The notes under the pieces were generated by a model. The model saw only the letters and a list, made by a program, of their open reading frames with translations, did not search any database and was not told the DNA's origin. The position numbers and the translations under genes are program-made. This document shows, in pieces, positions 1-10,747 of a stretch of 64,000 nucleotides of DNA. The stretch lies in the NCBI RefSeq assembly GCF_036785885.1, contig NC_092323.1, positions 868,001 to 932,000 of the forward strand, read 5' to 3'. The stretch's first letter is position 1. Each line of letters begins with the position of its first letter. This DNA comes from Coffea arabica. Lineage: Eukaryota > Streptophyta > Magnoliopsida > Gentianales > Rubiaceae.

Positions 1-200
1 ATTGCACTTGGTGATACTCAAAGTGGTGAGAATAATTGTACGTTAAACAACATATGAACCACCCAAACGAAAAGGAATTAGGGGACCCAACTATCAAGCA
101 GCAAGAGTGATCTGAACGACATTTATTTAATTTCTGCAATATACAATTCCCAACCTGTCAAAGTCCTTGATCTCCTTAAACTACAAACAATAATAATGTC

Positions 201-222
201 GAGAGAGAGAGAGAGAGAGAGA
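201..222. repeat. (GA)n microsatellite
   Basis: An uninterrupted run of GA dinucleotides (11 units). It lies about 70 bases beyond the stop codon of the minus-strand membrane-protein gene, so it probably sits in that gene's 3' UTR. The rest of positions 1-290 shows no coding signal. Confidence 0.9.
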
Positions 223-290
223 AAAATCCAAGGAAAGAGAGAAACGTTAGAAACTAGCAATTGATTTATGCAGTTACTACACCATGCTTT

Positions 291-665
291 TTACTCGTCA
301 TCATTTTCTGCTATTCCTTTTCCTTTTGCTGCTGCTGCTGCTGATGCTGGTGCTGATACGGCTGCCTCCTCTGCTGAATCATGTTCATCTACTTGGGTTT
401 GGAGATTATCTGGCTCGCCAGCCACGTAATCTAAAATCCCTTCACCGGCTTTTTCAACCGAAGCCTCCGGAGGCGGCGGAGAAATCCGGCCAAACACCAC
501 TATGGCCACCAGGAAAAGAGCCGTTGAGACCAAAAGGGGCCAAAAGTACTTGAGAATATCTAGGAAACTGGGTGCGAGATAGACCAGAAAAATAAGTAAA
601 AGGCTTAAAATGGCCCCAATTAAGATATGCACCTTGAACTTCAAAAGCTTTTCTGGGATATCCAT
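291..665 (-). CDS. Small two-helix membrane protein, function unknown
   Basis: A single-exon frame of 124 codons with an ATG at 663-665. Two long hydrophobic stretches (about residues 11-33 and 38-60) contain a Pro and only a few polar residues, so they read as two transmembrane helices with a short connecting turn. The basic N-terminus (residues 5-12, LLKFK type) is probably cytosolic. After the helices comes a PPPPEAS segment, then an acidic, alanine-rich soluble tail ending in ENDDE. No enzymatic motif is visible. Short proteins of this layout are annotated in plants simply as transmembrane proteins. The (GA)n run downstream and a GA-rich leader upstream (about 700-745) fit a transcribed unit on this strand. 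I see no frame disruption. Function is unknown. Confidence 0.72.
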   Translation of the reverse strand: MDIPEKLLKFKVHILIGAILSLLLIFLVYLAPSFLDILKYFWPLLVSTALFLVAIVVFGRISPPPPEASVEKAGEGILDYVAGEPDNLQTQVDEHDSAEEAAVSAPASAAAAAKGKGIAENDDE

Positions 666-1508
666 AGCCGCTGAGATGGAGGTAGAGATGGGCTTGTGAT
701 AGGCTGTTGCGGGTTTCTGTGAGAAAGAGAGAGAAGGAAGAGAGGGAGTGGGGGCCTGAGGTTTTGGAGGCTTTTATCTTTCTTGCAGAGATTCTCTGGC
801 CGGGAAAATTTTTTTGCCCTTTTTCTAAGGCTTTGAACTTCGAAGACTGTAAATATGGTGCAGTCTATTTTCGTGCCTTTATTTTAAAAGATTGAGATTT
901 TGTTCCCATATTACCCATGAGGTTTTTTTTTGGAGGGGGTGGGGGGAGGGGAGAAGGAACCCCTGACAGGCTCCAAAACATGCCAAAATGAAAAGGAAAA
1001 TAAAGGACCATAAAAATGGTAAAATCCTGTCCATTTTTTCTGACCTTAGCAAGAACAACCATCTATCTATTCACACGATCCTTCCACAACATGTGAAGGC
1101 AATTGAAGACTTGACGTACAAGCATTTGTATGGACAGTAGTTAATTTAGATGATTTATTTGAATTAATTAATATAGTATTTTTTGTGATGTGATGTATAT
1201 GAGATAAAAAATGATTGAAAAAATAAAAAGGTAATTAAAATTTGTGAAATAAATTATTTTTTTTTTCAAATCATCTCAATCCAAACACACTTCGATTAAC
1301 CTTTTTTTTCGTTCATTCATAAATGGTTGAATTTATGGAAGGATTTTGATTCACTTTTTATATTTGTGGATGCAAGAAGAAAGTGACAAAAGCCTATAAA
1401 AATGATTAAATTTTTTTATAAGTATTAAAAATGATTAACTAAAATACATTTTAGCATTAAAAGTTTGGAACTAATTAATACGTTTGAATGCTCTCAATAC
1501 TTGTCTTA
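666..1508. other. Intergenic region with one copy of a recurrent short MITE
   Basis: Upstream region of the small membrane-protein gene. From about 700 to 745 it is purine-rich (GAGAGA-like), probably the 5' UTR or core promoter. From about 1133 to 1295 it holds a degenerate copy of a short element seen several times in the window. That copy has the core TTTTTGTGATGTGATGTATA, then GAGATAAAAAA, and ends in ATCTCAATCCAAACACAC. The rest is AT-rich with nothing recognisable. Confidence 0.55.
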
Positions 1509-2166
1509 GGTCTGTTTGATAACATAAAAAAGTGCTGAAACTTAACCTTTTCATACATTCAGATGTGTTTGAGTATTTGATAAATGAAAATTTATCTATT
1601 GAACTTATTAATCAGTGCTGAACTTGTGTGTATTTTTTTCAGCACAAGAATCATAACTGAATGCTTAATTTTGATAAGAATCAATAAAATTATTTCAACT
1701 ATCTTATTTTATCTACCAAATCTACCCTTATTTGTTAATTATATTCAAAATTCTTATCTAATTAAACAATCTGATATTTTCTATCTAACGATTTTCTATT
1801 CTCTTTTCTCCCTTTTCAATGACTTTCACTTATTCTACATACTCCTCATATAATATATTTCATTTTTTATATTAATTTGATTTAAAAATAAATATTGTCA
1901 TTTTCATATCTAACAATTTTAAACTAATTAAATCATAGATTCTATTTCTTTTTTGAATGAAAGGATATAAAGGCAAAATTATCAAATTAAGCTTATTAAG
2001 CATTCAGTTATAAATATTTATCAAACAGTATAAATAGATTTAGTATTAAAATTCAGACATTCATATATTTCTTTTAGTGCTTAAAATTTAGTAAATTAAT
2101 TATTTCAATATTCAGATTTCAGAATTCAGACTTTAAAATTCAGATTCACTATTATCAAACGGAACC
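1509..2166. mobile_element. PIF/Harbinger-type MITE (Tourist-like), 658 bp
   Basis: The left end reads GGTCTGTTTGATAA. The reverse complement of the right end reads GGTTCCGTTTGATAA, so the ends are imperfect terminal inverted repeats. Each end is flanked by TTA (1506-1508 and 2167-2169), the 3-bp target duplication typical of PIF/Harbinger elements. The inside is very AT-rich and has repeated ATTCAGA motifs near the right end. It has no transposase, so it is non-autonomous. An open frame at 1584-1853 is low-complexity and is not counted as a gene. Confidence 0.75.
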
Positions 2167-2759
2167 TTAGTCAATTAAGTAAGCCACAAAGACCATAACT
2201 CCATACCTTTATTGACACCACCGTAGAATTACAAATACAGCTGAGGGTGTAAGAGTCATTTGGGACCGAGAATTCGAGATTTCACGAACCCCCGGCCACA
2301 TACCGCATGTCCTTTCTCTGGTGTGTCGGCTACTTTTTGATCAGGGCTGTGTCCTTTAGCACTGAACTATGTTTTTTTTTTTTTTTTTGGGGCAAGCCTA
2401 TTATATGGTGGGTGAGGACTGAGGACAGAGGGGAGGGGGGTTGATTAGATCCAGCAGCTCGGTCCCGTTAGCTAGAGGGAAAGTTATTCCACCATCTCAT
2501 ACTATGCAGGAATAATTCTATTCCCAGATCTTTTTGGTTTGGGCTGGGTGGGTGGGTGGGTGGCTGGTGTGTCCCTGCGGGAGCCAGGTCACAAATTGTA
2601 CTTGATAAATTCTTGAAGTTCCGTAAACAAAAGTAGACAATTCTTTTTTCAATTGTTTATTGACTAAGTTATTACTATATATTATTCTTCAATCACAACA
2701 TTTTAATTGACTTGGATGGTATAGATTCCACCTGCATTACTGAGTTTTGACAGAACCTT
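2167..2759. other. Intergenic, nothing assigned
   Basis: Contains a T-run (about 2371-2388) and G-rich GGGTGGGTGGGTGG repeats near 2548. I see no gene. A GGTTCG-like motif on the reverse strand near 2300 was considered as a SINE B box, but its orientation relative to the T-run does not support this. Confidence 0.4.
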
Positions 2760-3160
2760 TACTTACGTGGAATTTAGATTCACCAAAATTGGTCTGAAGC
2801 CTATGTAAGAAATCCTCGAGAATAGGCTGCACTGCCGGAATTTGCCAATCGGGCGAATGTAACTGTGTATGTGATTTTCTGGTTCAACCCCGAGAAGTTG
2901 AATGTGCTTGGTTCGACGGCCACATACATCTCTACACCCGGCCCCGGGGGGGGGGGGGGCGGGGAGGCTCTGGACTGGGTAAGATGAATGAGCCTCGCCA
3001 ACATTGGTTACTGTCCCTGTATACCTCACCAAACTTGATCCCAGAATGATGGAAAAAGAAGAACACTAGCTTTCTAAGGGCTTCCGATGGCTCTGTAGCT
3101 ATTTGAGCATCAGGTGCCTCACACATGAACAATATACGTTTCTAAGCTGCACTTTGGAGG
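2760..3160 (-). pseudogene. Subtilase remnant: propeptide stub joined to C-terminal Fn3-like domain
   Basis: Read on the minus strand, the segment begins with a short piece resembling the subtilase propeptide (CEAPDAQIATE, compare VEAPDGQLFSE in the fragment at 3857-4650). Within about 60 bases it passes into the C-terminal fibronectin-III-like domain of plant subtilases (GTVTNVGEAHSSY, then VAVEPSTFNFSGLNQKITYTVTF and GFLT). The whole catalytic domain is missing. The Fn3-like part is split between two reading frames around a run of 14 G at 2946-2959. Members of this family are about 750 residues long, so this is a deletion relic of a gene of the SBT1/SBT3 type. It cannot encode a protease. 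It was probably a tandem neighbour of the fragment at 3857-4650. Confidence 0.75.
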
Positions 3161-3856
3161 CAAATCATTGCTGAAAAAATGAAAGCTGAGCATCCAAATG
3201 AGAATTAACTGTATGTAATCTGTCTGAGCCCCTAAATGGAGCAAAGAACTGTGCAGCTTGGCTTTGTATTTCAGCTACTGCAGAAAGCTAAAGATACGCT
3301 AAAAGTGGAGTTGCAACTGCTACTGAATTTTCATATTGAGTGAGTAGGACTTTTTTATAAAAAAAAAAAGTGAAAATATATAGAAGGGTTCGAACCTGAT
3401 ATATCTTACTTGGATAATTACCTAGCCGCTCCTGGAAAAACAGGTCATTAATCGCTCCCTGAGTGAAGTAGTTGATTTGATTGCCAAAGTTATAAAACTT
3501 TTTTAAGGGGCATGCTTGCTAGTTGCTATATCCCTTTGGGCCATCGTCAATAATCAGGGGCAGTACGTAGTCACGGAAGACTAAGAAATAGAAGTCGCTA
3601 TTTGTGGTTTAGGAGAAAGGAAGACCAAGGGAACAGAAGTCATTTTGTTCTTGACTTGACGAATTGTTTGGGTTTCTCAGTATTGTGCTAAAAAGAAAGC
3701 GATTGCAGACGCCCTTTTGCCTTTTGAGCTCGGAGGCTTCTGTTCCTTCATTTCCTGAGCTTATTCAATCCCCTCAAGTCAGTCTAACCTACCGCTGGTT
3801 GACTGCTCGACCGCCGTCTAACTTCAAAGACGTTTATTTGCACTTGACCCCGTCAA

Positions 3857-4650
3857 CTACGCAAAGGATTCTATGAAATTGGCTTTGTGTCCTTGGAATA
3901 ATTGACTCATGATGGAAATATGCACTCCAGGACAAAAAAAAAATTTGTAATTGTACGCTGCACCATATATACTGATAACAAATACAGATACTAGTATAAT
4001 GACAATGGCACCTTCGACCAAGTTTCCAGCAGCTGTGCTTGCTCTATGGGTACCGTGGCCATATTCATCAGCTAATGTACCATTTTGATCATCTTGGACC
4101 AAGTGTTGTGCTCCAATGATTTTGTTGTTACACAAGGATGCAGGTTTGAGTTCACACTTCCGCTTCCACTTGGCAGGTGGAGGAGCGATTCCTTCATCAC
4201 CTAAGGAAGGGTGTCCAAGATGCCAATGATCACTCACTCGCACCGTTACCATAATTTGAGTCTTTCCAGAATCCCAAATTTTGTTGTAACCCCATAGAAC
4301 TAGGAGGATGAGTCGTGTGTAGCTAGGGATAGTTTTCTCGTGGGCGCGCAGAAGTAAAACCCATCTTTTTTCTCCATTTCTTTCACTCCTTCAGGAGATA
4401 ATCTCGCGGCAAATCCCTTCATTACATTGCGATAGGAATAAACCAAGCGAGACTTAAAATTTGAGTTTTCAGTTGTTGTTGGCAAAAATGAACGGTACCA
4501 GCTTTCCAAGTCTTCGGACTCGGAAAAAAGCTGACCATCCGGGGCCTCAACGTGAACGATGTAAGTTTCTAAGTTGCTTTTTTCAGGAACTTCCCCCGCA
4601 ACAATAGCCAAAACACAGAAAACGAGAGAGGAAATGACCATTAGTGCCAT
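3857..4650 (-). pseudogene. Subtilase remnant: signal peptide, I9 propeptide and His-box region
   Basis: From the ATG at 4648-4650 the minus strand reads a hydrophobic signal peptide (MALMVISSLVFCVLAIVAG) and then a propeptide inhibitor I9 domain (ETYIVHVEAPDGQ, RLVYSYRNVMKGFAARL). The frame then changes, and the start of the S8 catalytic domain follows at 3857-4252 (HPSLGDEGIAPPPAKWK, CNNKIIGA, DEYGHGTH). The catalytic-His box GHGTH is intact, but the Asp box (normally VLDTGI) is degraded and the sequence diverges soon after STAAGN. The oxyanion Asn and the catalytic Ser are absent. Intact plant subtilases of this class are usually single-exon, so the frame change and loss of the rest mark a dead copy. 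It lies head-to-tail with the other fragment downstream. Confidence 0.8.
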
Positions 4651-4952
4651 TTCCAAAGCTTTTGAAGTCTTGAAATTCTTCGTTAACAAGCTAGAGATTA
4701 TGTGCTTGAGCGGCTGAACAAGGCAAGCATGTGTATAGAGAAAAGTGGAGAGGGCTAATTTCCTTTCTTTTCGAGCAGTGGTATTTAATTTATTGCCATC
4801 TTGCGATTGATTATGCATACTTTCCCACGGGGTAAAGTCATTTGGAAGAATTATTTAGGGGTGGAATGGCTACTTTTACAATGAATAGTCTACCTGTCTA
4901 CCAGCCAATGGGGCATCGCTCTCCCCATTGCAATCAGTTGATGTTAGTGTTG

Positions 4953-5121
4953 GCCTTGGAGACTAAGAAAAACATGTCCGAGGACTTGGGAGTCTTTCGC
5001 AAGTATGGACTAATTAGCTCACTACTACATTTCCAATTGCTGTCTTCTAAGCTCGTAAAATGTGGGATAAGGGAACTCTTTACCTTGGAGACTAAGAAAA
5101 ACATGTCCACGGACTTGGAGT
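4953..5121 (+). repeat. Two 40-bp direct repeats, about 129 bp apart
   Basis: A 40-base sequence containing GGAGACTAAGAAAAACATGT occurs near 4955-4994 and again near 5084-5121 with one or two differences. The open frame 4842-5123 across both copies looks like chance. The repeats lie just upstream of the subtilase fragments. Function is unknown. Confidence 0.6.
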
Positions 5122-5123
5122 AA

Positions 5124-5659
5124 AGAGAGGATTCTTTGTCAAAATTTATTTGCTTACATCATCATTACAATTTCCAACACGCCTTTTTTTCTTCTCAATT
5201 ACCCTTTTATCTTACATACACCACATCACAAAAAGTGCTACAGTAAAAATATCTCAAATAATTTACAATCCAAACTGAGCCAAACTCGTTCTTGGGTCCA
5301 ACATAAGAATTGACTTCTTTTAGGAAAAAACGAAAACACAAATTGGAGTATATTGAATTGGACTAATTAGTTCTTGGACGTATGATTGCATACGTTAATG
5401 TGCCAAAAGACTCTGCGCAATGTAAGAGTTTGAATGCCTCGTTTGCTTCAAAACTGCCAAAGTTACAGTGATGTTCTTGTATTTTTTTGTTCAAATGTCC
5501 TAACCTATCGATTTGCCCATGAAATTTCGAAAAAAAAAAAAAAAAAAAAAACCATCCTTCATCTTTCCCACATCAGACGTAAAATTGCAAGCCATCCTCG
5601 AATAACAATGTGATTAGTTAGCATTCATGCGATATTTCATTTATTGTCGCCATTTGCAG
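5124..5659. other. Intergenic with an inverted copy of the recurrent short MITE
   Basis: From about 5186 to 5285 a reverse-oriented copy of the window's recurrent element can be read (CACCACATCACAAAAAGTGC core, AATTACCCTTTTATCTTACA, then CAATCCAAAC). An A-run of about 21 bases lies at 5530-5550. No exon was found here that would extend the plus-strand gene fragment beginning at 5660. Confidence 0.5.
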
Positions 5660-6288
5660 CCATTCTTGAACAGCTTGCCATCTGCTGTTGACGGTTTGAT
5701 CAATAGAACCTGTAAGTGGCAAATCAATGTCTAGAAAGTTTGCATACTAGTATTAGATGAAAAAAATTTTGTACCTTACTCGCAGTCCTCACTCCTCAGA
5801 CCTTATCCGTGTTTCTGCAAAGCACTACAAATTAGCACGTGTAAAAATGTCCACCCTATCTACTTCAGAACTGGAAAAAGAGCACCAGCTTCAAAAGGCA
5901 GCAAAGACAAAGTCTTCAAACAAGATACCAGCAAAATTTGGGCAAGAAAGTTTCAATTGGAAATCTAGTGTCAAGACAGGTAAATCCTGATATACAATGA
6001 TAAAGTCACTAATGCTACTGAGAAATTTTGAAAAATTATTCGCCCAAATATGATCATTGGGAGGATTATTCTGAAAATACATAAACTCCAATTTTTGCCT
6101 CCCCTGGGAGATAGGACAAGGAAGTTGAGAGATTTATTGTAGCACTAAACAGCAAGTATGACCCTCAAGCCAAGAAAAGAAAAGGACACCAAAATGAACG
6201 AACAGCTGCAACAGATGCCACTAAACGTATCAAAGGTGTTTCCTCTCAAACTGAGACTCGTGACAATGTGGGTCTAGCCAATCCCTAG
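5660..6288 (+). CDS. 3' exons of an unidentified gene (5' part not found)
   Basis: Three exons can be joined in one frame: 5660-5711 (after TTTGCAG, before GTAAGT), 5800-5979 (after a pyrimidine-rich tract and CAG, before GTAAAT) and 6125-6288 (after GAAG, ending in TAG). Together they encode 131 residues beginning PFLNSLPSAVDGLINRT, continuing through AKHYKLARVKMSTLS and FGQESFNWKSSVKT to VERFIVALNSKYDP, then a basic stretch (AKKRKGHQ) and a polar tail ending NVGLANP. The composition is charged and normal for coding DNA, with a nuclear-type basic cluster, but I do not recognise the family. No start codon or earlier exon is visible upstream, where subtilase debris begins, so this may be a truncated copy. 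Only one acceptor for the last exon keeps the frame open, and it is a weak one. Its last 59 bp lie opposite the end of the coding region of the minus-strand gene. Confidence 0.42.
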
Positions 6289-8337
6289 AAGAACTCTTTG
6301 ATGGGTTGACAGGCATTTTCCCACCCACAAGCTCTCTCAAATTGTCCACCTTATCTTCACGACCAGTTCCACCAAATCTCCCATCTGCCTCCTTTAGTTT
6401 CTGTTTAAACCTCTGTTTCCGACTAGAAGAATTCTGCTCCTGTTGTCTCGTATGTGATGGCGGAGCACCATGCGGTCCAAGGTATATATAATCGTCCTTT
6501 TTGGCCTGCACAAGTGCAATCAGCTTGTGATAATCCTATACTGTCTCGTTATGTGTGTGTGCATGCATGCACGTGCAGCATTTGAAAGATTTGCAGTAGT
6601 TAAATAAGAAGGTTCCTGCAAATGCTTGCTTATTCTGATTTGCTTCAGAAATATATTTGCTGCAGCTCACCTTTACCAAGACATTAGGATCTGCTACTCC
6701 TGGAGAATCTGATTTCTTTTGGTCGGGATTGCTTATTCCCAAGCTTGGAATCACAAATCCATCAGTGTCTAGTCCAAGAAATAAGAAGTCAGTCTGTATT
6801 CTAAGACTTGTAAACAAAAGCTGATAAGCTTTTGAGCCTGAGTGGGTTAATTAGACACCAAATCGGCAACATGCAGCAGATTTCATGACTTGCTGCTCAA
6901 AATGCTAAAAATGAGAATGAACTGTAGTACACCAAAAGCGTAGTCAAGCTTTATATTGGTTAGGCAACTTCACATCATTGTTCATGGCCACTCAGATCAG
7001 CATTTCACACAGACATCAGCATTCTTCAATCCAGAAAATGTGCAGTCAACAACCGCAAATTTGATATTCTATCTCTGGGTCACGAGATGGATATAACCAT
7101 AATTGCACAGATAACTATCAAATGGCTTCTTCCTAATCATATCTCCTCCTCCTGTTCTCAAGCTCGGGCTACATTTGTTTCCTGAGCTGGTGAACCAAAG
7201 AAAAGGAGCAAAGATCTTTTGATGTGATGCATAATCTATATGCATCCTACATGTACTAGATATGATCCTCAAACAAGAGGATTACACAATAGAAAGATGA
7301 GCCCCCTAACTTAATTTTGTTTCAACTCCAAATTTTAACCGAAATACGTACTTCCCTCGTGGATGAATTTCGACTCCAAATTTTAACCGAAATACATACT
7401 TCCCTCATAGATGAACTTACCATATCCTAAACGAAGAAAGTATGCAAGGAAAGAAAAATAGTGCAAGAGGAAACACAGACTTAATTAAGGACGCAAATAT
7501 CACCTTCTCCAACAAGAAATACATGGAATAGTAGATATTGAATAGCATCTGCATTGCAAATTCACATACGAAGAAAATATTATTAACTCAACAAAACTAT
7601 GAATTCACCATGAACTTTGCTCATTTGATTATGCTAGACAACATCCCACAACCTTGTTCAAAACTAAAAGCTGTTAGGTTTTAAACAAAAAACAAAAAAT
7701 AAATAAAAAGTTAGTGAATTAACCACCAGCCGGAGAGTAACAGCATTGACCGATAACCACATTATGCTGTAGCTGTCCCATAAATTCCAAACACTTTCTG
7801 TGGACGTTCCAACAACAGATTTAACGATACCCTTATAACAACTTCATATCAGAGGTTCAATATAAACATACACTTCCAATAAGCTCAAGCAATAACTTTA
7901 GCTAGAAGGTGAAACTTGGACCTCAACTTCACTAACAATAATCAGTTAATCCACAATTTCCCTGACACCAACATCATTCTCCTGTATTCTTGAAATAATA
8001 TCAATGCGCTAAACTTGCAGCAGCATATCATATGCACTGTTTCTCAGACTCGGACTAGGCAGAAAAACTCATTACTCCAATCATTAAGAAACTACGAGCA
8101 TCCTATTAGCATAACCAACAACTTCACAGATTAGAAGTCAATTAATCACATAGATTACACAAGAAAATACCAATCACTATCAGTAACGGGAAAAAGGAAT
8201 AAATTTTATACAAACCATCATCAGTCACTGCAATATTGTACTCATTCCAAAAAAATCTCATTAAAAGAAGAATTAAAAAACTTACCCCACTCATCTTCTT
8301 CAGTGGAAGGAGTGGTATGCACTGGAGATGGGTCCAT
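6230..8337 (-). CDS. Small conserved hydrophilic plant protein, 141 aa, three exons
   Basis: Exons are 8286-8337 (ATG at 8335-8337), 6671-6768 and 6230-6505, joined by GT-AG introns of 1517 and 165 bp. The frame stays open across both junctions. The protein begins MDPSPVHTTPSTEEDEW, continues TDGFVIPSLGI and NPNVLVK-like sequence, then KKDDYIYLGPHGAPPS, and a basic, probably helical segment (SSRKQRFKQKLKEAD). It ends in DNLRELVGGKMP and SRDWLDPHCHESQFERK. It has no signal peptide or membrane segment. The EEDEW[D]TDGFV start and the DWLDPHCHESQFE tail look conserved, as in a family of uncharacterised plant proteins I have seen annotated only as hypothetical. The long first intron carries a 48-bp tandem duplication. 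The last 59 bp of the coding sequence overlap the plus-strand fragment. The exon structure is well supported. The role is unknown. Confidence 0.75.
7325..7420. repeat. 48-bp tandem duplication in an intron
   Basis: Two adjacent 48-base units starting at 7325 and 7373 share CTCCAAATTTTAACCGAAAT and CTTCCCTC, with several substitutions between them. They lie in the first intron of the 141-aa minus-strand gene. Confidence 0.8.
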
Positions 8338-9272
8338 GGAATGCAGATGATCATGGATTTTGAGTTGGTCCAGAGAGAAAAAAACTGGGAGGAATTAAAC
8401 TGAGGAGTCAATTCGCTAAGAATTGGAATAAAGCTGAAAACTTTATCAGTCGAGTTAAAGAATTTTGACGATTGGAATATACGACACTGGCAACTTTTTT
8501 TTATTTCCCTCCCCCTCTCTCTCTCTCTCTCTCTTTAGTATGGGGTCAATGGTTATGGGTAAAGCGAAGTAAATCGATGAAAAATGGGGAAACCCTAGCC
8601 CTCCATCAGACCTGTATATCTCCCGACTCCCAATTTCTTTATTGCAGCCTGCCAGCAAAGCTACGTGGCAACTCATTTGCACGTTTAAGTGGAATGCCGA
8701 AACTGCCCTTTTATTTACTTTTTTTTTTTATAAGGGCCCTTTTATTTACTTGCCTGAACTACAATTCATCTCTCGATCTAACTAGCTCGTGAGTCGTAAC
8801 ATCCACTGCTTATTGTACCCTTACACAGAAAAAAAAAGAAGAAGAAGAAGAAGAAGAAGAGGAGGAGGAGGAGGAGGAGTAAACTATAATAAATTTTAAA
8901 AAATATGTGTTGATGACACGCATACTGTTTGTGCAATCTGGAAATAAGGATTGTTATTTTTTAAGTTTTTATAGAAATAGATACTGTAACAATTTGATGT
9001 GTTTAAGGTAAAAAAGAAAATTAAAAATTATGTTTACAAAAAACGTAAAATTTATTTTTTAAAAAATGACAATCCAAACAAGAGCTAAAAATTTTATATC
9101 AAATAATGTTTTAGAAACTTTTTACTACTAAACAAAATTATTACAACACTTATGAGTGATTATGTTGATGACATGTGTTTTTAGGTAATTGAGAAAGAAA
9201 TTAGTTTTTATCCTTTGTTTTGAGGGTAAAACAAAAGTTTAAGAAGTGACGAAAATATCCGCACAAAGAAAA
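8338..9272. other. Intergenic, with a purine microsatellite
   Basis: Promoter side of the 141-aa gene, with a CT-rich run at about 8510-8533 (GA-rich leader on the gene's strand). A compound (AAG)n/(AGG)n microsatellite lies at about 8836-8880. The rest is AT-rich. The stretch at about 8990-9085 weakly resembles the recurrent MITE (GACAATCCAAACAAGAGC end). The copy of CAAAGAAAA at 9264-9272 is the left target duplication of the next element. Confidence 0.5.
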
Positions 9273-10408
9273 TGGAAAATAGTCCAAAACGTCTCTCACA
9301 TTTTGTAAAATAACTTTTTTCGTCCCTCACTTTTAAAAGTGTAATTTTATATTCCTTACATATTCACATCGGATAAATTTAGTCCCTAACTAGGTTTCCG
9401 ATCATTTTTTGGTCGGAATCCATCATGTGCAAGGCACGTAATCATTTTTTAAGGGTAAATTTGTCAAATTATATTTTACATAATCTTATCTATAGTCCTC
9501 CACATTTTATAAAATAAATTTTTTCGTCCCTCACATTTTATAAAATGATTTTTTTCATCCCTCACATTTCACAAAATGAATTTCTCCATCCCTCGCATTT
9601 CAAAAAATGAATTTTTCATTTCTCACTAATTATGTGTGTGAATACATTTTTTTAAAACAAATATATATGTATATTTGATTTTGTTTAATAATAATAGCAT
9701 AAACACATGTATGTAATTGGCCCCAACTTGTGAGCTATCTTCTGTTTTTGTATGATTATGACTAATATTTACCAATAGAACCTTAATTTGCATATTCTTA
9801 GTATATTTTGACCGAAAATAGCTTTATTGGACAACTTGACAATGAATGCAAGATTATTTACTAGCTAATACCAAATGAAATCAAATGATTACGTATAATA
9901 TATGGTATTCGTATTGTTAAGTGAAATCAAATAGACACATACATATATTTATGCTATTCGTATTATTAAACAAAATCAAATAAACATATACATGTATTTA
10001 AACAAAATGTATTCACACACATTTTTTTTAGGGTTTCCCTTATATACATAATTAGTGAGGGATGGAAATATTCATTTTTTGAAATGTGAGGGATGGAGAA
10101 ATTCATTTTGTGAAATGTGAGGGATGAAAAAATCATTTTATAAAATGTGAGGGGCAAAAAAATTTATTTTATAAAATGTGGAGGACTATAGATCAGATTA
10201 TGTAAAATATAATTTGACAAATTTATCCTTAAAAAATGATCATATGCCTTGCACGTGATAGATTCCGGCCAAAAAATGATCGGAAACCTAGTTGGGGACT
10301 AAATTTGACCAATGTGAATATATAAGGGATATAAAATTACACTTTTAAAAGTGAGGGACGAAAAAAGTCATTTTGCAAAATGTGAAGGACGTTTTGAACG
10401 ATTTTTCC
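9273..10408. mobile_element. Mutator-type foldback MITE with ~380-bp inverted arms
   Basis: The left arm (9273 to about 9655) and right arm (about 10008-10408) are inverted copies. The left arm starts TGGAAAATAGTCCAAAACGT and the right arm, reverse complemented, starts GGAAAAATCGTTCAAAACGT. Both arms carry repeated TCCCTCACATTTTATAAAAT-like units, a shared TTTCCGATCATTTTTTGG block, and GCAAGGCACGT/GCCTTGCACGT. An exact 9-bp duplication, CAAAGAAAA, flanks the element (9264-9272 and 10409-10417). A 9-bp duplication with long terminal inverted repeats is the mark of Mutator-like elements. The ~350-bp centre is AT-rich and has no transposase, so the element is non-autonomous. The DNA or RNA could form a very long hairpin. 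Confidence 0.9.
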
Positions 10409-10747
10409 CAAAGAAAAATATGTCTCTTACTTTATAAGATCATACCAAAGTAACTGTTTTGATGGTTTCTTGGCAAGGAAAAGGCATAAGTCATTCTGTA
10501 ATTTTCCTAAGAAAAAAATATTACGATGGTTTGGGTATAAGAAACCGGAGCACCCCTTTTTTCTTTTATATTTCATTATTGGAACTTTGTTTTGTCGTTT
10601 AAAGACAGGCCCAATACTTTGATTGGGCGTTGAAACTGACTCTGGCGTTTAATACAAATAGTGGAAAATTTTGTAAGGTTTGTTCTCTTCTTTAAATTGA
10701 AAAAAAAAAGATCTTCAAAATTTATTGAAACACATATTCTCCCTAAC

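Noticed and set aside
1584-1853. 89-codon frame inside a MITE
   Set aside because: Ile/Leu/Phe-rich translation of AT-rich element DNA; no transposase motif.
2946-2959. Frame change in the subtilase relic as a sequencing error in the G-run
   Set aside because: Possible for that one position, but the missing catalytic core shows the copy is dead regardless.
3375-3400. GGGTTCGAACC, a possible tRNA or SINE B box
   Set aside because: No A box at the right distance and no cloverleaf can be drawn.
9966-10157. Frame with repeated FHKMNFS-like phrases
   Set aside because: Produced by the serial repeats in the inverted arm of the Mutator-type element.
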